This document shows positions 18,634-27,306 of a stretch of DNA of 64,000 nt, one piece after another. The stretch comes from Fluviicola sp. Its GTDB lineage: Bacteria; Bacteroidota; Bacteroidia; Flavobacteriales_D; Crocinitomicaceae. The translations under genes were made by a program, and so were the position numbers. The DNA lies in contig JARWZO010000019.1 of the NCBI GenBank assembly GCA_029866325.1, forward strand, positions 543,598-607,597, in the 5' to 3' direction. Under the pieces are notes generated by a model. It was not told the DNA's origin. It saw only the letters and a program-made list of their open reading frames with translations, and searched no databases. Each line of letters opens with the position of its first letter. Positions within the stretch are counted from its first letter, which is position 1.

Positions 18634-20952
18634 TTAAAATTTAAAATTATAGGTAATTGATGGGACAAAAGTGAATAGATATGTCATCACTGCCTTTGTT
18701 TTTGTGGCGTCGTTTGGGTCTTCTTCGAAATCAATGGTATAAGCATTTTTTCGACCATAAGCATTATAAATTGAAAAGCTTAAACTGCTTTCAAACTTCT
18801 CCGATTTCTTTAAATACCTGGTTGCTCCTAAATCGAGTCTGTGATAGGTTGGCATTCGATAACCATTGCGCTCAGTATAGTAAAATTCTACATTGCCATT
18901 GAGTTCATATTTCCCACTCGGAAAAGTCACGGCATTTCCAGTATTAAAAACCCAAGTAGCTGAAATTGACCATTTTTTAGTGATATCAAAAATGCCCACA
19001 AGAGAGATATCATGTGTTGCATCTTGCCGAGCAGCATACCAGTTTCCATCGTTGATTCCTTCAATTTGTTTTTCGGTTCGGGAAAGCGTGTAGCCAACCC
19101 ATCCTGTAAACTTTCCGGTCTTTTTCTTTAGAAGTAGTTCTAGTCCATAAGCACGTCCTTTTCCAACTAACAATTCGTTTTCAATGTGTTCATTTGCTCG
19201 AATTTCAGCACCGTTTTTCAAATCCAATTGATTTTGCATGGCTTTATAATAAACTTCTGTGCTAAATTGGTATTGATCATTGGAAAAATTCCGAAAGTAT
19301 CCAGCTGAAATCTGATCACCTATTTCGGGCTTCACATTATTACTTGAGGAAATCCAAATGTCAGTTGGGGTTGAAGATGTTGAATTGGTAATCAAGTGTA
19401 AATTTTGTGTGTTTCTTGTATAGGAAACTTTTACCGATGACTTTTCATTGAGTATATAACTTAAGTTGAAACGTGGTTCCAAGTTTACATACGTTTTTAC
19501 AATTTCTCCTGATTTATAACTTGCCGTATCACTAATTTCTCCATCAGTATAGGAATAAAAATCACCTGCTCCAAGTACACTAAAAGACGTTAATCTTAAA
19601 CCATAATTCATATTCCAACGTGTTCCGATTTTACGCTCGTTTGAGAAATAGAGTGCGTTTTCTAATGCTTGACGATCTTGCAATTCTATTGGAATAATAT
19701 CAGAGTCACCGGAAGTTGTTACTTGCCCTGGAGTGATAACATGATAGATGCTATTAACCCCAAAGTTAAAAGTGCTTTTATCGTTTCGGAAGTATTGAAA
19801 CTCTTGTTTGATGTTCCAATTTTTAATAATAGAATTTAGACTAAATTCATCAACATCACGCATGATTTTCACCTCATAGTCGTAATCAGAATAAATCAAA
19901 GAGGTATTGCTAAAGAGTTTACTTCCCCAAATATGATTCCACCGCACTGTTCCAGTTGCATTTCCCCAGTTAATCCCAAATCTATCTGCAAAACTGATTA
20001 CATCACGCCCAAAATAACCTGAAACATACAGGTGATTTTTACTATTGAATTTATAATTGAATTTCGCATTGAGGTCGTAGAAATACAGTTTATTGCTTTT
20101 TACTGCATCATTGGAAGATAGTTTTAAAAAAAGGTCAGCGTAAGTACGTCGCCCTGAAATCAGAAAAGAGCTTTTATCTTTTACAATTGGACCTTCAATA
20201 TTAAGTCTCGAAGCTATCAATCCAATTCCACCACCAACATGGAATTTCTGGTTGTTACCCTCTTTCATTTTAATGTCCAATACGGAAGAAATGCGCCCTC
20301 CATATTCTGAAGGTGCTGTTCCTTTATAAAGTGTCACATCTTTTATGGCATCACTATTAAACGTTGAAAAGAAACCCAATAAGTGATTCACATTGTAAAC
20401 GGCAGCCTCGTCGAGTAATATTAAATTTTGAGAATTATCTCCTCCTCTAACATACAGTCCACCATTTCCTTCACCCAAAGACTTTACACCTGGCAACAGC
20501 TGAAGTGTTTTCACTATATCTTGTTCCCCAAAAAGGACCGGAATTTTCTTTATTTGATTCAAATCCAGTCGCTCAACTCCCATTTCGTAGGAAGTAACAT
20601 TGTCATTGGATCGAGTTGCATTAATTTCTACTTCACCTATCATTTTACCCTCAGGTAGCAGTTGAATATCAAGAAATTTATCTTGCTTGAAATCAATACT
20701 TACCTCCTCTTTATGATAACCAAAAGCACTGATTACTATTGTAAAAGATCCTTCAAGCAATGATAAAGAATAAAAGCCATAGTCATTGCTTGCCGTACCT
20801 ATAATTGGATTCTCTTTTATTGCAACCGTTGCGCCAATAATTGTTTCTCCAGATAGCGAGTCTGTTATTGTTCCGCTCATGATCCAATTTGTTTGAGCTG
20901 TAGTTTTCGAGGAGAAAAACAGCAAGAGAAAAAACAATTTAATAATCTTCAT
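18634..20952 (-). CDS. TonB-dependent outer-membrane receptor with carboxypeptidase-regulatory-like N-terminal domain
   Basis: 772 residues. Signal peptide (MKIIKLFFLLLFFSS, cleavage near TAQ), then a CarboxypepD-reg-like beta-sandwich at about 25-110 (SGTITDSLSGETIIGATVAI). The plug follows at about 120-230 (VKTLQLLPGVKSLGEGNGGL, YVRGGDNSQNLILLDEAAVY, SEYGGRISSVLDIKMKEG) and then the 22-strand barrel, ending with an aromatic SITYNFKF. It imports a substrate using TonB energy. The lineage pairs with DUF4249 lipoproteins, encoded two genes downstream. The substrate is unknown. It has its own promoter carrying the putative LytTR sites (20966-21028) and starts 13 nt after the -7 element. Confidence 0.93.
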   Translation of the reverse strand: MKIIKLFFLLLFFSSKTTAQTNWIMSGTITDSLSGETIIGATVAIKENPIIGTASNDYGFYSLSLLEGSFTIVISAFGYHKEEVSIDFKQDKFLDIQLLPEGKMIGEVEINATRSNDNVTSYEMGVERLDLNQIKKIPVLFGEQDIVKTLQLLPGVKSLGEGNGGLYVRGGDNSQNLILLDEAAVYNVNHLLGFFSTFNSDAIKDVTLYKGTAPSEYGGRISSVLDIKMKEGNNQKFHVGGGIGLIASRLNIEGPIVKDKSSFLISGRRTYADLFLKLSSNDAVKSNKLYFYDLNAKFNYKFNSKNHLYVSGYFGRDVISFADRFGINWGNATGTVRWNHIWGSKLFSNTSLIYSDYDYEVKIMRDVDEFSLNSIIKNWNIKQEFQYFRNDKSTFNFGVNSIYHVITPGQVTTSGDSDIIPIELQDRQALENALYFSNERKIGTRWNMNYGLRLTSFSVLGAGDFYSYTDGEISDTASYKSGEIVKTYVNLEPRFNLSYILNEKSSVKVSYTRNTQNLHLITNSTSSTPTDIWISSSNNVKPEIGDQISAGYFRNFSNDQYQFSTEVYYKAMQNQLDLKNGAEIRANEHIENELLVGKGRAYGLELLLKKKTGKFTGWVGYTLSRTEKQIEGINDGNWYAARQDATHDISLVGIFDITKKWSISATWVFNTGNAVTFPSGKYELNGNVEFYYTERNGYRMPTYHRLDLGATRYLKKSEKFESSLSFSIYNAYGRKNAYTIDFEEDPNDATKTKAVMTYLFTFVPSITYNFKF

Positions 20953-20965
20953 CTGATTTTTTTTT

Positions 20966-21028
20966 CAAATCTAGTTGCATCCCAAAGCAATTAAAATAAA
21001 ACTCGGTGATTGAGTGAATTGTCTCGGT
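20966..21028 (-). promoter_or_regulatory. Putative LytTR-regulated promoter of the TonB-receptor operon
   Basis: On the minus strand: distal half-site ACCGAGACAATT beginning at 21028, proximal half-site ACCGA at 21007-21003 (21 bp later), then TAGATTTG at 20973-20966, exactly 34 bp after the proximal half-site begins. TAGATTTG is a perfect TAnnTTTG element. There is no TTG at the -33 position, which fits an activator-dependent promoter. The same 63-bp layout occurs at three other promoters of this island. Confidence 0.65.
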
Positions 21029-21045
21029 AATCAACTCTTATTAAT

Positions 21046-21663
21046 CTACTTGATCAAACTCAACCCTTCAGTAGCTGCTGTATCATCAGGATAGTTGAGG
21101 AGGACTTTATTGAATAACAAGGATGCTTCGCTTGTTTTTCCTAAAAAATAATTTGTCCATGCACTCATGAGTAAAATATCATAATCAAATGGATTGAGTG
21201 CCAAAGACTCATCGAAGTGTGTTTTTGCTGTTGTATAATTTTTTCTATAATAATAAATTGATCCTAAGTAGTAATGAGCAAAACTATTATTCACATCTAA
21301 TTTTAAAATGCTTAGATAGATTTTCTCAAGAGTCACCCAATCCTGTTTCTCGCCATAAACTCCCGCAATACCCCAAAGAGGCTCAGTTGCGTCTGGCTTT
21401 AATTGAATTGCCTTTGTATAATAGTTGATGGATTGTACGTAATCGGTTGCTAAAAAGTATAGCCATCCGATTCGAAGATTTAATTCGTAGGAATCTTCAG
21501 TATAAACTGTTAACAGTTCCTTCGTTGCGTTACCGTAGTTATTTTCCTGTTCCAACGCATAACTCTTCTTAAAAGCACTTTGAAGTTCTGTTGGTGTTTG
21601 AGCCACGAGTTGATTTGTTCCTGCAAAAAAGCATACAAATCCAATTGTTTTCAACATGTTCAT
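21046..21663 (-). CDS. TPR-repeat exported protein, copy 1
   Basis: 205 residues: signal peptide (MNMLKTIGFVCFFAGTNQLV, cleavage near AQ) followed by about four tetratricopeptide repeats, visible as LRIGWLYFLATDYVQSINYY, TKAIQLKPDATEPLWG, YYLGSIYYYRKNYTTAKTHF and DESLALNPFDYDILLM. TPR domains mediate protein-protein contacts; here in the periplasm or at the envelope. Same length as, and clearly paralogous to, the gene at 21818-22435 (same ending EGLSLIK). It has its own promoter with the putative LytTR sites, 51 nt upstream of the ATG. Partner unknown. Confidence 0.85.
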   Translation of the reverse strand: MNMLKTIGFVCFFAGTNQLVAQTPTELQSAFKKSYALEQENNYGNATKELLTVYTEDSYELNLRIGWLYFLATDYVQSINYYTKAIQLKPDATEPLWGIAGVYGEKQDWVTLEKIYLSILKLDVNNSFAHYYLGSIYYYRKNYTTAKTHFDESLALNPFDYDILLMSAWTNYFLGKTSEASLLFNKVLLNYPDDTAATEGLSLIK

Positions 21664-21714
21664 TTTCTGTAGTTTTAATAATTAATCATTTAGTCAATGA
21701 TATCATTCATTAAT

Positions 21715-21777
21715 GAAAAGTAATTTGGAAAACAGGAGATGCCAAAAATGATCGGTAATTGGCTGAAATGTATCGGT
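21715..21777 (-). promoter_or_regulatory. Putative LytTR-regulated promoter of TPR gene copy 1
   Basis: Minus strand: ACCGATACATTT from 21777, second ACCGA at 21756-21752 (21 bp on), and TACTTTTC at 21722-21715, again exactly 34 bp from the start of the proximal half-site. The -7 element differs from TAnnTTTG only in its last base. Confidence 0.62.
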
Positions 21778-21817
21778 TAAGAGATTTTTTTCATTTATTT
21801 TAACTCAGAGTATCAGG

Positions 21818-22435
21818 TTATTTTATCAAACTCAATCCTTCAGTTGCAGAAGCATCACCTGGGTGATTAAGTAGAACTTTATTGAAAAGCACTTTTGCCT
21901 CACTCATGTTTCCAAGAAAATAATTTGTCCAACCACTCATCAATAGAATATTATAGTCAAACGGATTAAGATTTAACGAGACATCATAGTATTTCTTAGC
22001 AATAGTGTAGTTCTTTCTGTAATAGTAAATCGATCCCATGTGGTAATTGGCAATACTATTTTTAGGATCTAATTTTAAAATCGATTTATACGTTTTCTCA
22101 ACATTTATCCAGTCTTCTTTCGCACTATACGGCCCTACAACACCCCACAATGGCTCAGTAGCAACGGGCATCAATTGTATCGCTTTTTTGTAATAACTTA
22201 TTGATTTATCATAACTAGCCATTGCATAATATAACCAGCCTATTCGAAGATTGATTTCGTAAGAACTCTCTTTGTAGATAGCTAGCAATTCCTTTATTGC
22301 GTCACCGAATTTTTTCTCTTGTTCTAACTTGTAACTTTTGGTAAAAGCTGCTTGAAGTTCTTCCTGTGTTTGCGCAAAAGAAGAATTTGTACCTACAAAA
22401 AAGCATACAAATAAGAGTGTTTTTAAAATTTCCAT
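21818..22435 (-). CDS. TPR-repeat exported protein, copy 2
   Basis: 205 residues with signal peptide (MEILKTLLFVCFFVGTNSSF, cleavage near AQ) and about four TPR units (LRIGWLYYAMASYDKSISYY, HMGSIYYYRKNYTIAKKYY, NPFDYNILLMSGWTNYFLG). A by-eye alignment with copy 1 runs from end to end without gaps, so this is a tandem duplication. Its start overlaps the stop of the YaiO-like gene by 13 bp, so unlike copy 1 it is expressed as the last gene of the long operon that begins with the pqqD-like gene. Confidence 0.85.
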   Translation of the reverse strand: MEILKTLLFVCFFVGTNSSFAQTQEELQAAFTKSYKLEQEKKFGDAIKELLAIYKESSYEINLRIGWLYYAMASYDKSISYYKKAIQLMPVATEPLWGVVGPYSAKEDWINVEKTYKSILKLDPKNSIANYHMGSIYYYRKNYTIAKKYYDVSLNLNPFDYNILLMSGWTNYFLGNMSEAKVLFNKVLLNHPGDASATEGLSLIK

Positions 22436-23760
22436 TGCAGTGTTGTTTTGATCAAATGATTGAAATAATTTGCGGTCACCAATTCGCTATTTGTTGAGGT
22501 TAGATAGCGAGAATAAGAACTTTCTCTTTGTTGGATGGTATAAGAAGGTATAATACTAAATCGACCAAATGTGAGCCTTAAATTCGCCTCGCCAAGAAAC
22601 AAAATTGGTTCAATCGTATTGAAGGCAAATATTCCAGCTTCAGTTAAATAATTTGAATGATTACCATAACTAACCTTTACTTCATACCATAAATTTTTAA
22701 AGATCATTCCTCCTATTTTTTGCGAAAGAATGGATTGATTGGTGCCATCATTATTTAGCCACGAATACGAACTAACTGTATATAATTTCGTGTTGCCAAA
22801 TGGATACCAACCAATAGCACCTTCAAGTTGTACTTGTTGAAAACCACCCAGATTAGCCCATGATCCTGTTATTCCAACACTCAAATTTCTGATACGTTTA
22901 CTTCCATATACTATTCCAGAAAAGGCATTATTGGTAACATTGACATTACTATAAGATATAGCGAATGTGGAGGAATTAAGTTTCGCCGTTAGAAAGGTTC
23001 CATTTTCATAGTAATAACCAAATGAACCTCCAACAGTCCAATTTTTTGGGAAAACATAGTTTGCTCCAACATTGTATTGAAATGTATTTGTTGTATAGGA
23101 ATCTCTTTTCTCTTGTGTGAATTTCGATTGTACAATTCCTACAGATTCAATAGAATAACCAGTGAAACTATTAAACACTGAAAGTCGATTCAACAACCGA
23201 TTTTTCAAATATACATTTGCTATCAAATTGTTTCCTTGAACATTATTCTCTACATAAAGTGCATTTCCTAAAAAATTAACGCCTTCACTTAGGGAAATTT
23301 GATCGTTTAAAGACATGCCTAAAGTCACTCCGACAACATCCATTGTACTCGCGACATCAAGCGCTTTGATTTTTTTGAATCCCACTTTTTGTTGCATACG
23401 CAAATTGAATTTTGAGGCTAAATCATACGCATCTTCGGTTCGTAAACTGTTTATGTAGGTATAATACAAGTATTCTTGAACAACAGAATCTGCAGGGTTC
23501 ATTTCATACGCTCTACTAAAATGAATTTGGGCTTTGTCGAAGTTATTTTGCTCGTAAAAGGAAATTCCTAACCGCATCCTCAAGTAGTAAAAATCAATTT
23601 CGTTGTTTAATGCTGCTTTTGCTGTTTTCTGCAATTGCTTATAATCCTTTCGAACATATTGTTGATAGGTTAAGCTATCTATTTCTGCATAATTCCAATT
23701 GGTTTGAGCAATTGAGAATCCGTTAACAAGAAACACGATGATGACTAATATAATTCGCAT
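22423..23760 (-). CDS. YaiO-like outer-membrane beta-barrel protein with N-terminal TPR region
   Basis: 445 residues. Signal peptide (MRIILVIIVFLVNGFSIA, cleavage near Q). Residues about 30-125 are helical and TPR-like (RMRLGISFYEQNNFDKAQIH, FSRAYEMNPAD). The rest alternates short amphipathic strands and ends in the aromatic residue expected of an outer-membrane barrel (TTLQWKF). The layout, TPR then barrel, is that of the YaiO family of outer-membrane proteins. Function is not established for the family in this setting. It overlaps the peptidase-fusion gene by 16 bp and the TPR gene by 13 bp, so all three are translated from one mRNA. Confidence 0.8.
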   Translation of the reverse strand: MRIILVIIVFLVNGFSIAQTNWNYAEIDSLTYQQYVRKDYKQLQKTAKAALNNEIDFYYLRMRLGISFYEQNNFDKAQIHFSRAYEMNPADSVVQEYLYYTYINSLRTEDAYDLASKFNLRMQQKVGFKKIKALDVASTMDVVGVTLGMSLNDQISLSEGVNFLGNALYVENNVQGNNLIANVYLKNRLLNRLSVFNSFTGYSIESVGIVQSKFTQEKRDSYTTNTFQYNVGANYVFPKNWTVGGSFGYYYENGTFLTAKLNSSTFAISYSNVNVTNNAFSGIVYGSKRIRNLSVGITGSWANLGGFQQVQLEGAIGWYPFGNTKLYTVSSYSWLNNDGTNQSILSQKIGGMIFKNLWYEVKVSYGNHSNYLTEAGIFAFNTIEPILFLGEANLRLTFGRFSIIPSYTIQQRESSYSRYLTSTNSELVTANYFNHLIKTTLQWKF

Positions 23761-25925
23761 AAATAGCTGTGTGTAATATCGTTTTTATAAACTTTAAATT
23801 GATGCATCTTTTTATTGTCAAACAGTATTTCAAATGTTCGTTCTTTTATTTTTTGATTAAATACTTTACCTACAGCCTTCGTACGATACAAGATTGTTTT
23901 CGGAGAATGAGGGCTGTCAAACTCCACACATTCGGCTTTGTATTCAGCTTTTATAAACAGGTAAAATGGAGCAATAATATCTTGAATAACTAGCAGGAAT
24001 TTATTGCTGAAATGCATTAATGGATAAGTATCAGTAAGTGAAATGTCTGAATAACACCCCAACAAAACGCGATAATTTGCAAGGTAAAAATCGAACAAAA
24101 GTGATTGTTGACTTCCTTCAAAATCATAACAACAGAATAAAATACCATCATTAAAAAACCAAAGTGTTGATTTCGTTGTTGCGCAGTGAATGAATGTTCT
24201 GTTTAAATCATCCGTTGCAATTTTCCATTCGATCGATTTTGACGTTTTTATGTTCATCATTCGTAGCGTTCTGCCTGGCTGAAAATCATAACTTTTAAGT
24301 AATAATTCAGTTGTTTCAACATTCGAGATTCGAGTGTTTTCTATTGGCACTTCAAATGATCTTAAAACCCTTTTATCTTCTGTTTGATCTAGAAAATAAG
24401 CAAATGGATATGGAATTGGTTTTTCACCAACATTAGGTGTAAGTTGAAGTTGAAAATGCACATGAGGTTCAGGAGAGCGGCCTGAATTACCGCATGTTGC
24501 TAATACAGTTCCTCGTTTTACAAATTCACCAACTCGCACTTTTATACTATCTTTTTTTAAATGAGAAAGCTGAGAAAACAGTCCGTTTTGATGATTCAAT
24601 ATGAGTGTGTTTCCCCAATTATTGCGCATGTCAACTTCATTTATTTCATTATCATCCAAATGATCTATGATGTCAAAAATATATCCGTCGCTTGGCGCGA
24701 GTACTGGTTTATTGTAACAAAAAAAATCTTCACACGAAGTTCCTGGGAATTCGTAAGTTTGGTCTTCATGATTGACAATCACAAAATCCAATGCCTTACT
24801 CCATTCCCCTAAATGCGTAATTGTGCCATCATAGCCTTGGCTCACTTTCCACTCACCCCAAAATGGAAGCGTTATTTTCGCTAAATGGGCATTTTTAAAT
24901 CTTTGAGTAGCTGACACATGCTTGTAAATGGTTTTTTCTGCCGAATAATATTGGATTCCAGCCAAATGTAAAAAACGATGAAGCAATCGATGATGCAGGA
25001 AAAAGAGGCATAATATTGTCAGAAGACTAAAGGAGAGCGTATAAGCCTTTAACTGAAATACAGCTAATGCTTTTCCAAGACTAATATGCATCATACATAC
25101 AATAGGAGTTAGCAGTATCAGCGCTACATAATTCCATTTATTTGGAACTAAATAAAATGCTCCTAGTGCGATATACAAGAAAATAAAATTACTCCCTATC
25201 AAATGTTCAGTTAATAGTTCAGTTGGAATGCCCAACAAATCAAAGACAACAAATGCTGTAATAAACCCAAGAAATGAAAGTAAAAAAGCAATTCTGGAGA
25301 AGTATAGTAAACCACATGCAATTATAATTCCAGCTAGAATTGAACTTTGAAAAAAGGTGGCTGATAAAGTTTTAAAAAAACTGTAAATAACTTCGGGAAG
25401 AGCTAAGTTATCCAAACTATGTGCAAACACGTAAATAGATGACACTGAATCAAGTGCCTCATTATTTGCTGTATAGACATATTGTTCTTGTAATTCGACT
25501 AATGAAAAAGAACCCGCTGCTAAATAAACACACCAATAGGTGAACAGGAAAGGCAAACTCAAAAATGGAAGTTTATATTTCCCTAAAATAGTTGCCAACC
25601 AAAGTGTATGAAATAGTAATAACAAGACTGCACTAAAGAACAATATTGCAAATGCACCGTTGAATTTATATTCGAATCCCAATGCTAACCCAAGCAAAAG
25701 CGAGTTAAAACCATATACTCCTTTTTCAATTTCTTGGAGAGACAAACTGAAAACAAGAGCAAAAATAGTTATCAAAACAACAGCGCTTAACCCGCAAATG
25801 CCTAGGTATGGATCAATAAATGTAACTGCCATAATAATGACAGCTAACAACCTGTTTAATGAAAAAAACAGTTGTGCATAACTATTAAAAATGCTATTCC
25901 CCCAATATAGCAGATGACTTCTCAC
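23745..25925 (-). CDS. Urea-transporter domain fused to an M23 metallopeptidase
   Basis: 726 residues from a GTG start, 6 bp after the decarboxylase stop. Residues about 8-315 are a polytopic urea-transporter (UT) domain, recognised from WGNSIFNSYAQLFFS and KGVYGFNSLLLGLALGF. Residues about 345-500 are an M23 (LytM) zinc peptidase: H371 and D380 in HLGEWSKALD, and H488-V-H490 near NSGRSPEPHVHFQLQ, with the HQNGLFSQLSHL segment between. All metal ligands and the HxH look intact, so it should be active, probably on cell-wall or other peptides. About 220 residues at the C terminus match nothing I recognise. The transported solute in this context need not be urea. Confidence 0.88.
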   Translation of the reverse strand: MRSHLLYWGNSIFNSYAQLFFSLNRLLAVIIMAVTFIDPYLGICGLSAVVLITIFALVFSLSLQEIEKGVYGFNSLLLGLALGFEYKFNGAFAILFFSAVLLLLFHTLWLATILGKYKLPFLSLPFLFTYWCVYLAAGSFSLVELQEQYVYTANNEALDSVSSIYVFAHSLDNLALPEVIYSFFKTLSATFFQSSILAGIIIACGLLYFSRIAFLLSFLGFITAFVVFDLLGIPTELLTEHLIGSNFIFLYIALGAFYLVPNKWNYVALILLTPIVCMMHISLGKALAVFQLKAYTLSFSLLTILCLFFLHHRLLHRFLHLAGIQYYSAEKTIYKHVSATQRFKNAHLAKITLPFWGEWKVSQGYDGTITHLGEWSKALDFVIVNHEDQTYEFPGTSCEDFFCYNKPVLAPSDGYIFDIIDHLDDNEINEVDMRNNWGNTLILNHQNGLFSQLSHLKKDSIKVRVGEFVKRGTVLATCGNSGRSPEPHVHFQLQLTPNVGEKPIPYPFAYFLDQTEDKRVLRSFEVPIENTRISNVETTELLLKSYDFQPGRTLRMMNIKTSKSIEWKIATDDLNRTFIHCATTKSTLWFFNDGILFCCYDFEGSQQSLLFDFYLANYRVLLGCYSDISLTDTYPLMHFSNKFLLVIQDIIAPFYLFIKAEYKAECVEFDSPHSPKTILYRTKAVGKVFNQKIKERTFEILFDNKKMHQFKVYKNDITHSYLCELY

Positions 25926-25931
25926 TGGTTA

Positions 25932-27290
25932 TTATAATTTAAAATTCAACAGATGTTTTGGCACTTTTTCGTATCGAAGCATGGTATCTAGCGACTCATT
26001 TTCTCGAACAATATGTGGTGAACCATCCATACCGATCATGACCACTTTTGGTCGCATTTGGATAAACTGCATCCATTGTGTCATATTATAAGCTCCAACA
26101 CGGTGCACAACCACCTGATCTCCTTTATTGAGTAAGGGTAAATTGATGCTTTCTCGTACCACATCAATATTCATGCATAAAGGACCGTACATGACCATAT
26201 CTTCTGTTTGTGCAGACAGTTCCTGCGCAGGAGAAATCCGATGATCATACCAAAAAGCAGTAAACAATAAATTGACACCAAAATCCATAATTGTTGCCCT
26301 TCTGCCATCACTTAAACGTTTGATAGCAATGACTGAACCTAATAAATAAGCAGCATCATCTACCAATGCTCTCCCTGTTTCTAAAAAAAGTATTGGTAAT
26401 TCATCAGGTTTGAAACCAAAATTCAAAATGGTTGATGTGATTGATTCTGCGTAATCGTCCATTGAAGGAATAATATCTCCACCTTGTAAATAAGAGCCTT
26501 TCAAAGTGTTGGCAGATGCAAAGCCACCGCCAAGATCAATGTATTCTATTTGTTTGTTATAACTGCGTTTGATACTCACCACTAAATCACACAATTTTCC
26601 GGTTGCAATTGCATAAGCGTTTGTACTCAACATATATGTACCTATGTGACAATGCAAGCCAACTAATTCCATTTCTGGGTGAACAAAGATTTTATTGATT
26701 GCACTCCAAGCAGATCCATCTTCATAATTAAATCCAAAACGATCCCAAATTGGGTAAATACCCGTATCCATATTGACACGTATGGCAACCCGCGCTTTTT
26801 GTTTTGATTCTTGGAGTATTTCTGCCAATAAGTAAAGTTCATCGAAATGATCAATATGAATCATCGAATTATGCTCAATAGCTCTTCGCAAATCACTTTC
26901 GGTTTTATCTGGGCCATTAAAAATTATTTTAGTACCCGGAACTCCGTTCCTTAGTGCTTTTTCGTATTCAAAAATCGAAACTACTTCAGCCCATGATCCC
27001 TCAGAATGATAGGTATTGCAGACTGCATTAAGATAATTGGTTTTATAACTCCAGGCAAATTGTACTTTGGGATAACGCGATTTGAATGCACGTAACGCGT
27101 TTTTATACCGATCACGAATGGTTCGTTCAGAAATCACAAAACAGGGAGATCCATAATCCGCAATTAACTTTTTCACAGGAACTCCGTCAATTTGGGTTAC
27201 TGGTGTATATTCGGTGCGTGTACCGAATTTATTCATAGAGCCTGTATTTAACTTCGTTATTACAGGTCTTTCGTATGCTAGTTTTGTCAT
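25932..27290 (-). CDS. Fold-type III PLP-dependent decarboxylase (diaminopimelate/ornithine decarboxylase-like)
   Basis: 452 residues. Alanine-racemase-type barrel: the PLP Lys is in FAWSYKTNYLNAV, the phosphate-binding region in IEYIDLGGGFAS, and the conserved Arg in LETGRALVDDAAYLL (usual EPGR here ETGR). The Cys of the C-terminal domain is in YGPLCMNIDVV (the GPxCxxxD motif of decarboxylases). These features fit decarboxylation of an amino acid or of an amino-acid-like substituent on a larger molecule. It is not a standard LysA, as the context is not lysine synthesis. Upstream is an ATP-grasp ligase gene (16 bp gap). The substrate may be the product of that ligase (inference). Confidence 0.85.
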   Translation of the reverse strand: MTKLAYERPVITKLNTGSMNKFGTRTEYTPVTQIDGVPVKKLIADYGSPCFVISERTIRDRYKNALRAFKSRYPKVQFAWSYKTNYLNAVCNTYHSEGSWAEVVSIFEYEKALRNGVPGTKIIFNGPDKTESDLRRAIEHNSMIHIDHFDELYLLAEILQESKQKARVAIRVNMDTGIYPIWDRFGFNYEDGSAWSAINKIFVHPEMELVGLHCHIGTYMLSTNAYAIATGKLCDLVVSIKRSYNKQIEYIDLGGGFASANTLKGSYLQGGDIIPSMDDYAESITSTILNFGFKPDELPILFLETGRALVDDAAYLLGSVIAIKRLSDGRRATIMDFGVNLLFTAFWYDHRISPAQELSAQTEDMVMYGPLCMNIDVVRESINLPLLNKGDQVVVHRVGAYNMTQWMQFIQMRPKVVMIGMDGSPHIVRENESLDTMLRYEKVPKHLLNFKL

Positions 27291-27306
27291 ATCTAAAAAT
27301 TTTGAC

